NCBI RefSeq assembly: GCF_002994745.2
Contig: NC_037092.1
Span: 85,722,398 to 85,786,397, forward strand
Direction of reading: 5' to 3'
From: Rosa chinensis
Taxonomy: Eukaryota; Streptophyta; Magnoliopsida; Rosales; Rosaceae
DNA: 64,000 nt
Part shown: positions 30,646 to 42,511 of the stretch, in pieces
How the letters are laid out: every line of letters begins with the position of its first letter
Position numbering within the stretch: position 1 is the stretch's first letter
Program-made: the position numbers and the translations under genes
Notes under the pieces: generated by a model
The model's input: the letters and a program-made list of their open reading frames with translations, nothing else
Told to the model about the DNA's origin: nothing
Databases searched by the model: none

Positions 30646-31417
30646 GTTGATGTATAAGAAATGTTAACATATCATAACTTTACCTTGTTAATAAATGGTG
30701 CAGGCTGTATTATGGTACACTAGTACTTTGAAGCCAAATTCTACACTTGAAGAACATTCATGCTCGGTTCAGTTGGAGCATGCCACGTCTTGCAACATCT
30801 TCATTCGAAAAAACTGTCAAGAGTCTGGGATGCTGATAATGTGAGTGCAATATTCTGTTGTCCATCATATTGTCATATTGTGCATGGCTTGTGCTTTGTT
30901 ATTGAACATATCTACAGTAATCAATATTTATATTTCTCGATCTTGAGTAATCATAGTTTGTTGTGCCAACCGTAACGGGTTTGGTTGCTTCGGCTACTCA
31001 TGATGATAAGTGGGTTAAGCTCTGAAAGTGAAATACTGTCTTTTTGTCAAGGAAATATCGTACACTGATTAACTGCACTCAGCAAATAGGATTAGTTTTC
31101 TACTGAACATGATTCAATGCTTGTAGTTTGTGTTTTTTGATTGCTTGATTAATCACCGTCCTTTGCCTTTGTGGATCTTGAACGATTCCACATGACCCCT
31201 GAAACCAGCTAGAAATTCTGATCATGGTGCAAAAGATAAGCCCTAAGCTAAAGAATAGCGGAAGAAGAAGACGAACAGAGGAAAGAGAGCCAACTGATAT
31301 TGATTTTCTGTTGTAATTTTACAATTTGCTACAACTGATTAAATATTGCTGGGCTTCTCCACGAATCGAATCGGGAACAAAATTCCAAGCCCATACTTTT
31401 GTTTTTTCTTTTTCAGT
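30646..31417. other. Spacer, no gene recognised
   Basis: A 71-codon plus frame at 30760-30975 has no recognised domain. AT-rich, mixed composition; nothing else seen. Confidence 0.3.
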
Positions 31418-33297
31418 TTTTTAATTGAGTTAAATACTATTTACTCCCTATACTTATAGAGTTTCATCATTTCAGTCCCTGACCTTTGAATTTCACCTAA
31501 AAAGTCTCTAAACTCCCAATTTCCTCCCAATTGGTCCCTGTCGTCAAGCATCCGTCAACAACTCCGTTATCTTGCTGACGTGGCGGTTGTTTTCCCCCCT
31601 GAAAAGTCTATTATACCCTCCCTTACTCTTTTTTTTAAATTAATTTTATTCTTTTTTTTCTTTTTGCCTCTTCTTCTTCCACATCTCTCCCCTCCTCTGT
31701 TTATCTCCGTCTGGTTAAAGTCCCTCTATTATCCGGAAGCTCTCATCCTCCATCATCTTCTCGCTAGACCGAGAATATGCATACCCATGACCAGAATCAT
31801 CACTAGATCCCGAATTTCGTTAACTGCTACAAAACCATGTCTGATGATTAAGAACTATAATTACTTGCATGCAAGTATGCAACTTTCATTACATCAACAC
31901 TTTCCATATAATCACAAATACCAAATACCAACCTCACCTAATTCAATTCAATTTTTTCGATTCACAACTTGGTGAGCTCAATCGAGTACAGTTCCATCAC
32001 TTTCTTCATTCCAAACCACACCAAACCCAATTCCAATCAAAATGTGTGCCCCAAAACTAACATAAACCCAAAAATTCGATCTTGATAGAAAACCTCACAA
32101 AAACTCAAATACCCAAATGAGATTTTGAATCAAAACACTTCACTCAGCAAAACCTTACCAAAAACTCAAATACCCAGAACAGATAGGCGGGTTTCGGCGG
32201 TGCTGGGCGGCTTGGGCGGCGTTGGTGTTGGGCTGGGCGGGGCGAGGTACCTAGATTGCATATGTTCTCCTTTTGCCTCTCTCTCTCCTTGATGGCTACA
32301 ACCTGCTCAAGATTGAAACGAGTACTTCATGAATTGAATTCAATCTCAAGAGAAGAACTCGACCCATTTCGAAGAGGGTCTGGATTTGAAAGGAAATAGG
32401 ACATGTAAATACGAATTGGAGTCAATTCATCATTTCATCTCAAAACAGAATTTTGTATGAACAGTCATTGGTTTTACCTTGATTTTGGAAGATTCAACCG
32501 TTGGATTTTCATGAAATTTGAATACAGTGTAGAAGACTCGATTTTGAACAACTTTTATGTAGAAGTCGTGACTATCTGAGCGACAGAAGATGGAGTTTTT
32601 AGCCGCCGAAGTTAGCTGACGAGCAGAGTATCGTAAGAATGAAAGAGTTGTTCATGCTCCACTATGTATTTCCAGATCAGGCCTAGTAAATCTAAAGTGA
32701 TGAAGTGGGTTTCCTGAGAATGTAAATGGTAATTTCATGAAGATATGAAGGCATTTAGGCTTGGTGTTGATTGCAATGGGATTGGTGGTTGGGTATGGAG
32801 AGAGAGCTCAGTGGTAGTTATGGTGATTAATTTGGGTGTGAAGAAGAAGGTAGAGAGAAAAGGGGCATCTTCGTCATTTTGGGGCTCTTCTTCTTCTTCT
32901 TGTAGTTGTTCACGGTTGGAGTTTGGGGTTTTTGTTCATTTTCAATTGTTCAGCTCGTCGAAGGTCTAGAGATGAGAAAGAGCTGGGTTTATTTTGGGTT
33001 TGTTTTTGGAAGAGGAAGTAGACGCTCTGTGTGGATGAAGAAGAGGTGAAAAAAAAAAAAACACAGAGACAGAGAGAATAAAATTAATTAAAAAAAAAGA
33101 ATAAGTGAGGGTATTATAGACCTTTTAGGGGGAAAATCACCGCCAGGTCAGCAAAATAACGGAGTCTTTGACGGCAGGGACTAATTGGGAGAAAATTTGG
33201 AGTTCAGGGACTTTTTAGATGAAATTAAAAGGTCAGGGACTGAAACGATGAAACCCTATAAGTATAGGGAGTAAACAGTATTTAACTTTTTTTAATT
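31418..33297. mobile_element. Long-TIR MULE with 9-bp TSD
   Basis: Inverted termini of about 220 bp start gagttaaatactatttactc at 31427 and, on the other strand, aagttaaatactgtttactc from 33288. They stay alignable through the ccctgacctttgaattt and gacgtggcggt regions. The 9-bp TSD tttttaatt is perfect at 31418-31426 and 33289-33297. Nine-bp TSD plus long TIRs indicate a Mutator-like element. The 1.4 kb interior lacks a transposase. It holds a GC-rich segment (32187-32245) and short open frames (31580-31975, 32745-32969) that may be captured gene pieces, but none is recognisable. Confidence 0.85.
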
Positions 33298-34446
33298 CAT
33301 TTCCAAACTGATACTTTTAGTTTTGCATTGTATGACCACCGTTATGTAAATTAGACACAGTTTGTTTCCAATTCCGCCTTATCTGCTAGCTCCAGCTCGT
33401 GATTCCAATTTGAAGCAACGTAAATCTACGAGATGTGTGATTTGCTACCAATGGTATTAACTATTAAGTAACCTCTCTCGCACATAATTGTCGACTTGAT
33501 CAAACCCTAATGGACCTAGGTTATTAATTAGTTCGGAAACAGATAACGCCTAGTTCAGAATCTGTACTAACTACAGACATGCCAAAGTCCATATTCATAA
33601 TTGATCCGCTTTAATGTGGACTTGAAGGCGTTACAAATATTTGCGACCAGTGGAACGAAAAAGTAACACAGTATTATAGACGGCGCTGCATTTCCACCGG
33701 AGAACTTTATGTATGCAAGTGACTTGATGCATGTAATCTTATTCAAAACAGCCAGAACAGAAGAGAACTTTGTAAATGATTTATCAAAGATAATGCCGTC
33801 ATGCATGATATCATGTATAATAAACAGTAAAATGTACTAGCTCGTTAGTTCCATTTTTATTTGAATTCAAGCTTTATAATTGATTTAACATATGCATGAT
33901 TAGTATATAAGACGAGATCATAGTATTGGTATTGTTCGATCATCCAGACAGAGATATATGTCTCTTTGCATCAAAAATGAAATAATATATATTTTTTGTT
34001 TTATTTTCCATATATGCTTAGCGTCCAGCATTATTTAGAGAGATTGATTCAAATATTTTTGTTCAACCTTTATAGTTTCTAATCTTTGTGTCAACTTCAA
34101 AGAAAATTAATAATACTTGCGTTATGCACAAGAATGACATCAAAAAGTGGTCCAAATTTTATAGAAAGAAGGGTCAAATTAATGTATAAATGATCAATTC
34201 ATGTACTGCTTCGAGATTTAAAATTGCATATGATTACCCATTTTGTGTCGTTTAGGGCTAATGATGCATGGTTTCGTTGTTGATGATCTACGATAGCATT
34301 GCGTACTCTATTTGAATTATGAGATTAGTGATATTATAAACAATTATATCAGATAGTACATTGAAAGAGAAAAAGTAATGTGAATATCCTCTCCTCTAGA
34401 AACCACCGTAGGACATATGAATGATGGGACCATGAATGATACGTAT
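33298..34446. other. Spacer, no gene recognised
   Basis: A 79-codon minus frame (33806-33567) is hydrophobic in the middle, without known motifs. The remainder is AT-rich with no repeat or element boundary seen. Confidence 0.3.
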
Positions 34447-35670
34447 ACATCTTTGAAGACTGACATAGAAGCAACCTCCCCAATCAATAGTATGTTGTGT
34501 AACAGACGAACAACGTACTAATATTTTGTCTAAAATACTAATTTATTGTACTGTATTCAACAAAACAAAGTGAATAATCCAAGTACAATTGGACTGTTCC
34601 CAGGACCACCAATTATATTTGCAGTAAATGTCTCTCTATCATGCGGGGTCCTAAAATGGTCCTGGAGAAGCTTCTCTTATTACAATGATTTGAAATAAAT
34701 ATATGTAACATCATGCTCATAGGACGCATATTCTGACGTGTTATGGGGGGACTAGTACTCGATATATATTACAATAATAAACCAGATAACAGAAATTCCT
34801 TCCACCTTAGGGCAAGTTCACCGGGCTCAGTTTTGCCCGGGCACCACGTCAGTTTTGCAGCTTGGGACACCAGAATGGGACTGTTGCAGCTTCCACCGGA
34901 TCTGGGGCAAGAATACAGTGGGCGGCCCAGGTCACAAGCTCGGGTAGGAGGGTGACTGAGCCCGTGACCCAGGTTGCCACGCTGGCCCAAAAAGAAGAGG
35001 AGAGGGGAGACGCGCCGGCTTGGTGGAGTGGGAGGCAGTTGCTTGTCGCGTAGCGCCGACAATCCCTGCAGGAGCGTGGGAACGAGTTTTTTGGCATGTA
35101 GCGGCTTGCTGCTTCAGACGTGGCAGGTTGCTGTTGGGTGTGCATGGGAATTTGAATGCAACGGTCAACATATCTGGACCGTTGCTGATTATAATTGAAG
35201 GGATCGGACGCCAAAGAATTATGGACCTATAATTCCTGTTTTGCAGAGGTGAAAAAAAAAAAAAAAATTTCTTTGTAATCGTTAGATTACAATGGTAACA
35301 AAAAAAAATAGAACAAAAATTTCCTATAAATACCTCACCTCCTATTTTACTTCTCATACCAAAAAAAAAAAGTGTCGGTGGACATATAATTTGTCTACCA
35401 ATAAAATTTTCTTTGGTTGCATTTTCAAATTGTTTATCAATACTATTTATTTACATCATACATTTCTCATTTTCCAAAAAAAAAAAAAAAACAAAAAAAT
35501 CGATGAACAGTAACTGACTGGTGACCCTGACCAACGGGTGGAAGCAAAGATCCAGTGGCAGTGAATAGTTTCCTGCCCTGGTGCCCTGGTGACCTGGTGA
35601 CCGTGACCTGGTGACCCAACGGGTGAACTTGCTCTTAGTTTGTTTTCTACCAGATCGAATCTTTCAGTCT
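34447..35670 (+). repeat. Repeat block X, copy 2 (interrupted)
   Basis: Collinear with 13007-13435 but interrupted by a MITE at 34810-35634. After cagtct (35670) this copy continues into unrelated sequence, while copy 1 continues into Tat gag, so the block's right edge is a rearrangement breakpoint. Confidence 0.8.
34807..35637. mobile_element. PIF/Harbinger-type MITE with TTA TSD
   Basis: The 825-bp insert (34810-35634) starts gggcaagttcaccgg and ends with the inverse of gagcaagttcacccg. It is flanked by TTA at 34807-34809 and 35635-35637. Block X copy 1 provides the empty site with a single TTA (13400-13402). TSD and termini indicate a Harbinger-type non-autonomous element. Near the right end, ggtgacctggtgacc phrases repeat four or five times, and an A-rich tract with CT-rich complement lies in the middle. 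No transposase. Confidence 0.9.
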
Positions 35671-36458
35671 AGGTTAACTCGGTATATTTGTTATACATAT
35701 GCACGTATGTTTGTGTGTATATGTTTTGGGGCTTCAATTTGTCACTATACATTCATGATTGTCATAAACAATAATTAGTTTTGCATGAATGAAGTTTCAA
35801 AGCTATGAAGTTAGTAGTTGTGCTTTCTTTTTCTCCAGATAACAATAGCAGGTTCTATAATTTGTTGAATGTATTTTCTGTATAAGATTCTAATGTTTTT
35901 TTAATTTTTTATTTATTATATCAACAACTAAGAATTACAAGTCTTATGTGAGTTGAACTCACGACCTCCCAATTATGAAGGAATACGTCGACAATACATT
36001 AGTACATCTAAAAATTAAATAAATCATTTGATACAATAGTAGAATAACTTGACTTGATATAGGAGTAGTTTATGATTGCACTATGATGTTCTACTACTGT
36101 AGCGTCTACTATTGATAAACCGATACACTCAATGTAACGTACGTTACTTTCCCTTGAAAAATTATGATATTAGAAAGCTTCAATGAGCTCTAGTTGATTA
36201 TTTGTAAAACCAACATTGATCGTAGACAGACATTTGAGAATATATGAGGTTGGGATTAAAAAAAGAAGGTATTGAAAAAATGGTAGGTTTTATTCGAAGT
36301 ATGGTAGGGTTGACAGTGGACTAAAGCAGTACCATGGATCAAATATTCAAAATAGTTAAACGGACCATGGTCATATATTGCAAACCAAAAGAGTATAAGA
36401 TACATCAGTCGCCTTTGGAAATTAAAGGTCTTAATGGAAAATGCAAAGAACAACCCAA
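35671..36458. other. AT-rich spacer, no gene recognised
   Basis: Around 35945-35985 the minus strand reads ggaggtcgtgagttcaactc, which resembles a Pol III B box and may be a SINE scrap, but no A box, tail or TSD was found. Nothing else seen. Confidence 0.3.
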
Positions 36459-37737
36459 AGAGTAGTGCAAACCAGCCAATGAGGTTTGGCCAGTTGGTAA
36501 GGGCAGACTAGTGCTGGAACTTGCACCCGAGTTCGATCCCCACTGCCAACAGGCCTCGTTGGTTCGCGATCTATAAGCCCCCCTGCGGAAATCCATCCTG
36601 TGGGCTGTGAGAAAGGTACGTGCCACATGTAAGTCCTTCAGGGTTGAGGTTGCAGGCTTGCCCTGGCGATGGTGGTGTAGCATAACCAAACTCTCACCTA
36701 AACTATCACGCCCCGAATTTTGAATAAATAAATTCAAAACCGAAACGCGAAAACATAACAATCACAAGAAGACACTTAGAAAAATTTTCAATTAAATCAA
36801 GCAACCAAACAAACCAAGCTCACAATGTCAATACCGACTCGTTCTTTAGAGTCACATATATATTACCGAGAGTTTACAAATTAAACTAAATGACAATTCA
36901 ATAAGTAAACAAACCCACCACAACTCACTCCACAACGGAAGACTTAAAACTAAGAGTACCCTTCGACATCCACACTACCGAACGTACACCTCACATTCGA
37001 AGATGATTAATCAATATTCTAACCTGCACAATAAACCCTACATCATGGAATAGTGCACCGGGTTGAAACAACAAACACGGTAAGCTTTTGCAAGCTCGCG
37101 TGAGTAAACTCAATTAATATGACTCACATCATGCATGCTTATAATTTATCAGCTCGTGAGATTAATTAAAGCAACAATATTTAACTTCACAAAACACAAC
37201 CAAACATAGAATCACACTAGGTGAAAATTAGTAATCCCTGCGTAGAAATTTAGTTCAGGAGATCACCAAAAGTCATACAATTCAAATTATAGCAACTCCT
37301 GCATATAGTTTAGTTCAGGAGATTACATTAAAACAAACAATTCAAAAAGCAGTAATCCCTGCATATAACTTAGTCAGGAAATCACACTTAAATTGACAAT
37401 TAGAATAGAAAGGACAATCGATGAAGAATTAAAACAACTCACACTAAAGTCAATGATCACCCATCAACTCAAAACTAAAGTCGATAGTCGATGATCACCC
37501 ATCGACTTCGACTAAAGTAGATGATCACCCATCAACTCCCAATAAATCACTAAGTGATAAAATCGTATTAATCCAACTCACAACATAATATGAACTCATG
37601 TCCCTCTTGGACAACAAAAGAAAGCAACCACCCGAAACTCTCTTTCAAAAATATGTACTCATGGACCCAAGTAACCCACATGCTACCCCCATGATGTACA
37701 ACGACAGACAGACTAGAGCTCTAACTGATCGTAACCA

Positions 37738-38557
37738 CTCACTGTGGGGGTCGTCAACGATTTTAGCCTACCATTATGACGGTTCACCTTCACCATAAGT
37801 ACGCGGGTAATGACGATCGTAAATGCGGTGTTAACTACCGTTGTTAATACCACAATGAAGGAGGCTATTAAAGGCGGTCATAATAATGTGGCATGATGAC
37901 ATTATTTAATAACGCGGAGTGATAGCGTTATTTAATAGCGCGGAGTGATGGCGTTATTTAATAACGCGAAGTGATGGTGTTATTTAATAACGCGGAGTGA
38001 TGAAGTTATTAAATAATGCGGAGTGGCGTGCATTATTTAATAACGCGGTCGGCGTTATGGCATTATTAAATAACGCAGAGTGATGGCGTTATTTAATAAC
38101 GCGGAGTGATGGCGTTATTTAATAACACGGAGTGATGGCGTTATTAAATAACGAGGAGCGATGGCGTTATTAAATAACGCGGAGTGATGGCGTTATTTAA
38201 TAACGCAGAGTGATGACGTTATTAAATAACGCAGAATGATGGCGATAATAAGTACAGTTATCAAAGAGATATCAAAAAGCGGCTTGTGGTGCGAGCTCTC
38301 CTTCACCTATAAATAGGAGCATACTGAACAAGTAAGATATCTGATTTCGACTATTTCTACTCCACTACTAAGAAACGTACTGACTTAGGCATCGGAGGGT
38401 TTTTTGCAGGTACCCCCCCTCCTCATCAGGCCAACGGTCAAACTTCGGGTCAACGCTCCAAGGAAGCTTCTCGATCAATCCCGGTCAGCTCCCGCTCCAG
38501 TCTGCATTTATTGGTGAGTCAAAATCCTTTACGGAATTTTTCGTCACCAACACTCAC
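37738..38557 (+). mobile_element. Solo LTR with 5-bp TSD (CTCAC), nested
   Basis: LTR 37743-38552 (810 bp) starts tgtgggggtcgtc and ends tttttcgtcaccaaca. It is flanked by ctcac at 37738-37742 and 38553-38557. Removing it rejoins the outer LTR (compare ccggccaaaggcgtg at 56828). A TATA box (cctataaatagg near 38309) and the conserved ctactaagaaacgtactgac region show plus orientation and the same family as the remnant at 17366-18473. Confidence 0.9.
37880..38245 (+). repeat. 26-bp minisatellite inside the solo LTR
   Basis: About a dozen units of the type gcggagtgatggcgttattt aataac. Each contains the palindromic core gttatttaataac or gttattaaataac, so every unit can fold as a hairpin. Units differ by single bases and by one longer unit near 38030. 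The related LTR at 17935-18473 has only loosely similar tacgcaatgaatgac repeats here, so the array is copy-specific. Confidence 0.9.
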
Positions 38558-38797
38558 CCAACCAAAGGCGTGGTTCCCGATATACTTGCCTCAGTCACCA
38601 CTGTGACACCAGATCAGTAGATCAGAAAACATTTACAAAGAATCCCACATGACTCAAAATGTTACCCCAACTCGATTTCTCTTTCAACACGATAAATCAA
38701 CAATCCTATGATATAACGTATTTCCACAAAGAGTGAACGCACAAAACCACATTATGAATAATTCACAGTTCATACGCACATCATAATGTCACGCCAT

Positions 38798-38800
<3 letters not shown>

Positions 38801-38836
<36 letters not shown>
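38801..38836. repeat. (TA)n microsatellite
   Basis: About 18 uninterrupted TA units within the Tekay-like LTR. The sister LTR has a shorter TA tract at 57211-57230, showing length change between copies. Confidence 0.9.
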
Positions 38837-38837
<1 letters not shown>

Positions 38838-40290
38838 CCCTATGAACCGTATTCGATCGAGTTCATATTATTTCAAACAAATCTTTATTTTCGAAAACGA
38901 TTTACAATTATCAATCAATTCCAACATTAAATAACTTAGTTCGTAAATGAACCACGTGAAATTTACTCATCTTCAAATCTTGCTGCGTCTTCAGACAAAC
39001 CGAGACAAGCACAAAATCATCCATACTCCGCTCACACAATTCCGTCAATCACCTAATCACATCAAGGTCACATTCAATACAACACAAAGTACACAATTCA
39101 CAAAACACAATTATACGAAGATCCAACAGTCGGATCCTCATCTGAGACCATCCAACGTCTTCGGAACACTTCTACGATCAATAAATCAAAACTACAAGTT
39201 GATCGAACGGCCGAATCCTCATGGATCGATAATCGAAACTATCAAAATCACAAAAACCCTAACATGCTCATACGATCTCCAAAAATAACGTATTATATAT
39301 CGAAATGCTCGTATCGACGAGTAGATCGAAATCAGGAACAGAAACCATGCCTGAGGTGGCTGGAACGGCCGGAAAACACCACCACAGTGGCGGCACCTCC
39401 GCCGACCCAAAGTCAGAATTTGGCAAAACTTCCAACACCAAAGTTCTTCATCTCAACTCCAATTACAACTTTCATAACTAGCACAAAGTCTGAATCAAAG
39501 CCATATGGCCGGAAATTACCTCGAAAGCTCAGAAATTCGAAGAACCCTAGAATCACAATCTTCAAAATTCGACTTCCACACTTTGAATCGTTGCAAGCCA
39601 CCTTGGAGAGAAGCATCTACGTCCTCTGGGCTCCAAAAGCCCTCAAGAAACACCAGCTAAGGTGGCCAATCGTCAACTCCGATCTGGGCGATTTACAGCG
39701 CCACCGTCTATCTTTTCGGCCTTGTAGCGCCGCCGCTTATGGTGCTTCCCACGATGAATCACCACCATAGACCTGTAGATGGGATCAAGGAGAGCAGGAA
39801 CCCCCGTTGGAATTAAAGTAAAAGGTGGTCAGACGAGCGAGAAATCGGCCTGCGAAGAGAGGAGGCGAAACTGGGCTCGGGACCGAAGAGATAGAAAGCT
39901 TTCCGAAAATGGAAAGTTGGTATTTTCTGATATTTTTGAATTTTTTTCCTATTTAACTAAAATGGAAACTTTTTCCGAATGCGATAACTTCTTCATACGA
40001 ACTCCGATTTTCGCGTTCCACATGTTCACGAACTCGTATCGATGCACTCTACAACTTTCTTGAAGGAAGTTCTCACAGAATCTAAACGTATAAAAAGTCA
40101 AACTTCGTAACCCCCTAAAACGTGCACTTCGAATAATTATTCGTCCGAAAATAATTCCACTCTACCCTCGAACCACAAAATCGTACAAACGAACACTTTA
40201 TTAATCCCAGGAAATATTTAGGAATTAATAACAAATTTCCGGGGTCTTACTTAAACTTTAATGTAACAAAAAAAGAGAGTAGTGCAAACC

Positions 40291-40782
40291 CTACAGGGTT
40301 ACAAGCAATAGTGCAACCACTCCCAACATATCATGTTTCAAGCTCAAACCGAAATAATCTCTCACAACAGTTGGACCGGAACCACATCCTTGAACACATC
40401 TTGATCTTGTACATCTCCATGATGTGATGCAACCAAACCGTACAAGGTCCAAGTTGTCCGGTAATACCATCTCCTCCATATGGGGATTCTCTAAATTAAA
40501 TGATAAAACTAATTAACAAGTGTTTACCAAAACTTTTTAATAAATTTTAGTGTTCATTTCATAAATCTTCTTCACATATCTTTATTTGTTAATTATCTAT
40601 TTCATTTATACATATGCCAAAACTATTTTTCAAAAAGAAATGTGATGCCTTTTTTTTTTTACCCAAAATTAATATCACTCGGTGGGTTTTCTAAAATTTT
40701 CATCCTTACTATTTTGTATGCATAATACATTATATGATTCACCTTTATAATATTTTTTATTCTGACATCTTTTTTTTGGATT
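40291..40782. other. Spacer, no gene recognised
   Basis: A 62-codon minus frame (40479-40291) lies next to the SINE TSD and may be a degraded gene piece; no domain recognised. The rest is AT-rich. Confidence 0.3.
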
Positions 40783-41160
40783 CACTACTACAAAAGACCA
40801 TCAGACAATGGTGAATTTTTGTTGTGTGATGACCAAACTCACCGTGGTCTGACTGTTGTGTGATTGAAAAATCAGACAACAGTGTTTTCACCGTTGTGTG
40901 ATAATAGTTTACTCAACAGAATACCTATTTCCATTGTGCGAATTTTGCGCAAGCATTTGCCTGCCATGACACGCGCGAGGATGCCTCGGCACATTCAGAT
41001 AACAGAAGAAGAAATTTTGTTGTTGTCTGAGATTCATAGCACACAACAAATATAACTCATTCTTTATTGTTTGAGATTCACAAGACATAACAGGCATAAC
41101 TCAATCTTTGTTGTCTGAGATTAATAATATACAACACATGAATCGAAAACTGATATAACA
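40783..41160 (+). mobile_element. CACTA transposon terminus
   Basis: cactactacaaaagacca at 40783 is a canonical CACTA (En/Spm) end. It is followed by subterminal repeats in both orientations: cagacaatgg, cagacaacagtg, caccgttgtgtgat and gttgtctgagatt (twice, about 55 bp apart). These are the binding-site-like arrays typical of CACTA ends. No matching tagtagtg end or transposase is visible in the rest of the window, so the inner boundary is arbitrary and the copy is truncated or rearranged. Confidence 0.75.
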
Positions 41161-41827
41161 TGTTTTCACTTCAACAAAACCTTTTTATGCCATTTTATCA
41201 AGCATCTTGTACACTATATTCTTATTTGAGCCACCTCCAATTTGCATCAGCTCCAATTGAAATCAAAACTCTCATTTATAATATGACATGTGGTTCAGAA
41301 TCCAGAACAGATGCATGACTGAACAAGCACTCAACTAACAAACTAACCAATTAAGTATGCTTCTATGTTCTATATATAACAAGTAAGTTATTAACAATCA
41401 GAAACTCAGTAAGAACTAAGAATCAATTAACAATCAGTAAGTAAAGTAAGCAAGCAGATGATGCTAATAATTAACGATTAACCCAACGATCAGTCAAGAC
41501 CAACCAACAATCAGTCAAATAGTTGAATATAATCCAACAATTAAGTGAATTAACAAAGTAACTCGTGTCAACTTCAAAAGTCAGAACCAAATTGAAGTAG
41601 AGGCTGGTCTGTTTCGTAACTCATCAAATTGAAGCAAGAAGAATCCAAATTTCAAGTTTGGAGCTTCGAGCTTTGCTGCAATTTCAAATTTCAAGTTCAA
41701 GCCTTCGAGGCTTTGCTGGCAAAAAAAAGAAAAACCAAATCTCAAATTTCAAACAGTGAAACAATTCATAGTCTTGAAACTTAAAATTTTAGATTGGGTG
41801 ATTGGGAGACTTACAATTTGAGTCGGA
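41161..41827. other. Spacer, possibly CACTA interior
   Basis: No coding signal. Repeated caatcagtaagt and aacaatcagt phrases around 41395-41530, and two similar phrases aatttcaagttt ggagcttcgagc and aatttcaagttc aagccttcgagg near 41650-41715. No boundary found. Confidence 0.35.
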
Positions 41828-42511
41828 CCCGGCGGCAGTGGCGTAGCCAGAAACATGAACTAGGAGGGTCAGGATTTAGATTTCAACGATTAAACAAAAA
41901 CAAAATTTCATCAAATAATTGGTTTCACAAATAATTTTCTATGATCTTTATGAAAGAATAAATTAAATTTATTAATTTCTAAAAATTTATGAACTATGCA
42001 GAGAGTTAAAGGAATTCTACTAATTGGATTGAAGTTATTTACAAGTTAAAATAAAAGCTTACTGTCTAGTTATGTCGAAGTCTTTGCCGAAAATTAGAAA
42101 AGACGTGATGAACTCTTTGATCATATAAAGAGATACAAGCCTTTCAAAAAAAAATAAAGAGATACAAGCGTGGAAAAATAAAAAATGATTAGGAGAAAAA
42201 CAAAAAAAAGTACAAAAACCTAAACATATACCGGATAATAATTGTTTAATTGATCAATGAATAAAATATAGTAAGAAATTAAAAGTGGTGAAGTTGTGCA
42301 GTTGTCCAAGCTGTGGATAATTGGTAAATTAATGGCCAAAACTGTTTCGACCATTGTTTTGTCTTCTCTGTCAGAAGGGTCAAACAACATAATTAAATAT
42401 CAAATTATGTGAAAGTCTATAACATTCCAACCAATCAGGGGCTATTTCAAAAACCTAAGAAGGGTCAAATGACCCTTCTCGCCCTAATGTGTCTACGCCC
42501 TTGCCCAGCGG
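41828..42511. mobile_element. hAT-type non-autonomous transposon with 8-bp TSD
   Basis: The 668-bp element 41836-42503 begins cagtggcgtagccagaaa, the widespread plant hAT end. It finishes gtgtctacgcccttg, its degraded inverse. Flanks are cccggcgg (41828-41835) and cccagcgg (42504-42511), an 8-bp TSD with one mismatch. Subterminal gggtcagga and gaagggtcaaa phrases occur near the ends. No transposase; the interior is AT-rich. Confidence 0.85.

Larger units (their letters stand above)
36699..40256 (-). mobile_element. Tekay-like solo LTR, TSD TAAAC, itself interrupted
   Basis: Bounded by taaac at 36699-36703 and 40252-40256. The ends (tatcacgcccc ... ggggtcttact) match, with a few mutations, those of the complete family member at 55647-58624 (tgtcacgcccc ... 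ggggcatcaca). On the minus strand it begins with a GACCCCGGAAATT-type phrase and contains the ctacaactttc / aactcgtatcga phrases common to chromovirus LTRs. No internal domains are present, so it is a solo LTR, about 2.7 kb after removing the nested LTR. Imperfect tandem units lie at 37227-37390 (aatccctgcatataact-type) and 37436-37555 (gatgatcacccatcaact-type). The strand is inferred from LTR resemblance. Confidence 0.75.
36459..40290 (+). mobile_element. tRNA-derived SINE split by a nested solo LTR
   Basis: A 15-bp TSD, agagtagtgcaaacc, lies at 36459-36473 and 40276-40290. The SINE body is 36474-36703 plus 40257-40275, about 250 bp, ending in an A-rich tail (gtaacaaaaaaag). Its head has Pol III promoter boxes: A box tggccagttgg (36487-36497) and B box agttcgatccc (36530-36540), about 35 bp apart as in tRNA-related SINEs. 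The LTR at 36704-40251 interrupts it. Confidence 0.85.

Noticed and set aside
31580..31975. 131-codon plus-strand frame
   Set aside because: Begins inside the left MULE TIR and is dominated by pyrimidine-rich tracts (Phe/Leu/Ser/Pro).
35945..35985. Possible second SINE (B-box-like ggaggtcgtgagttcaactc)
   Set aside because: No A box at the right distance, no tail and no target-site duplication.
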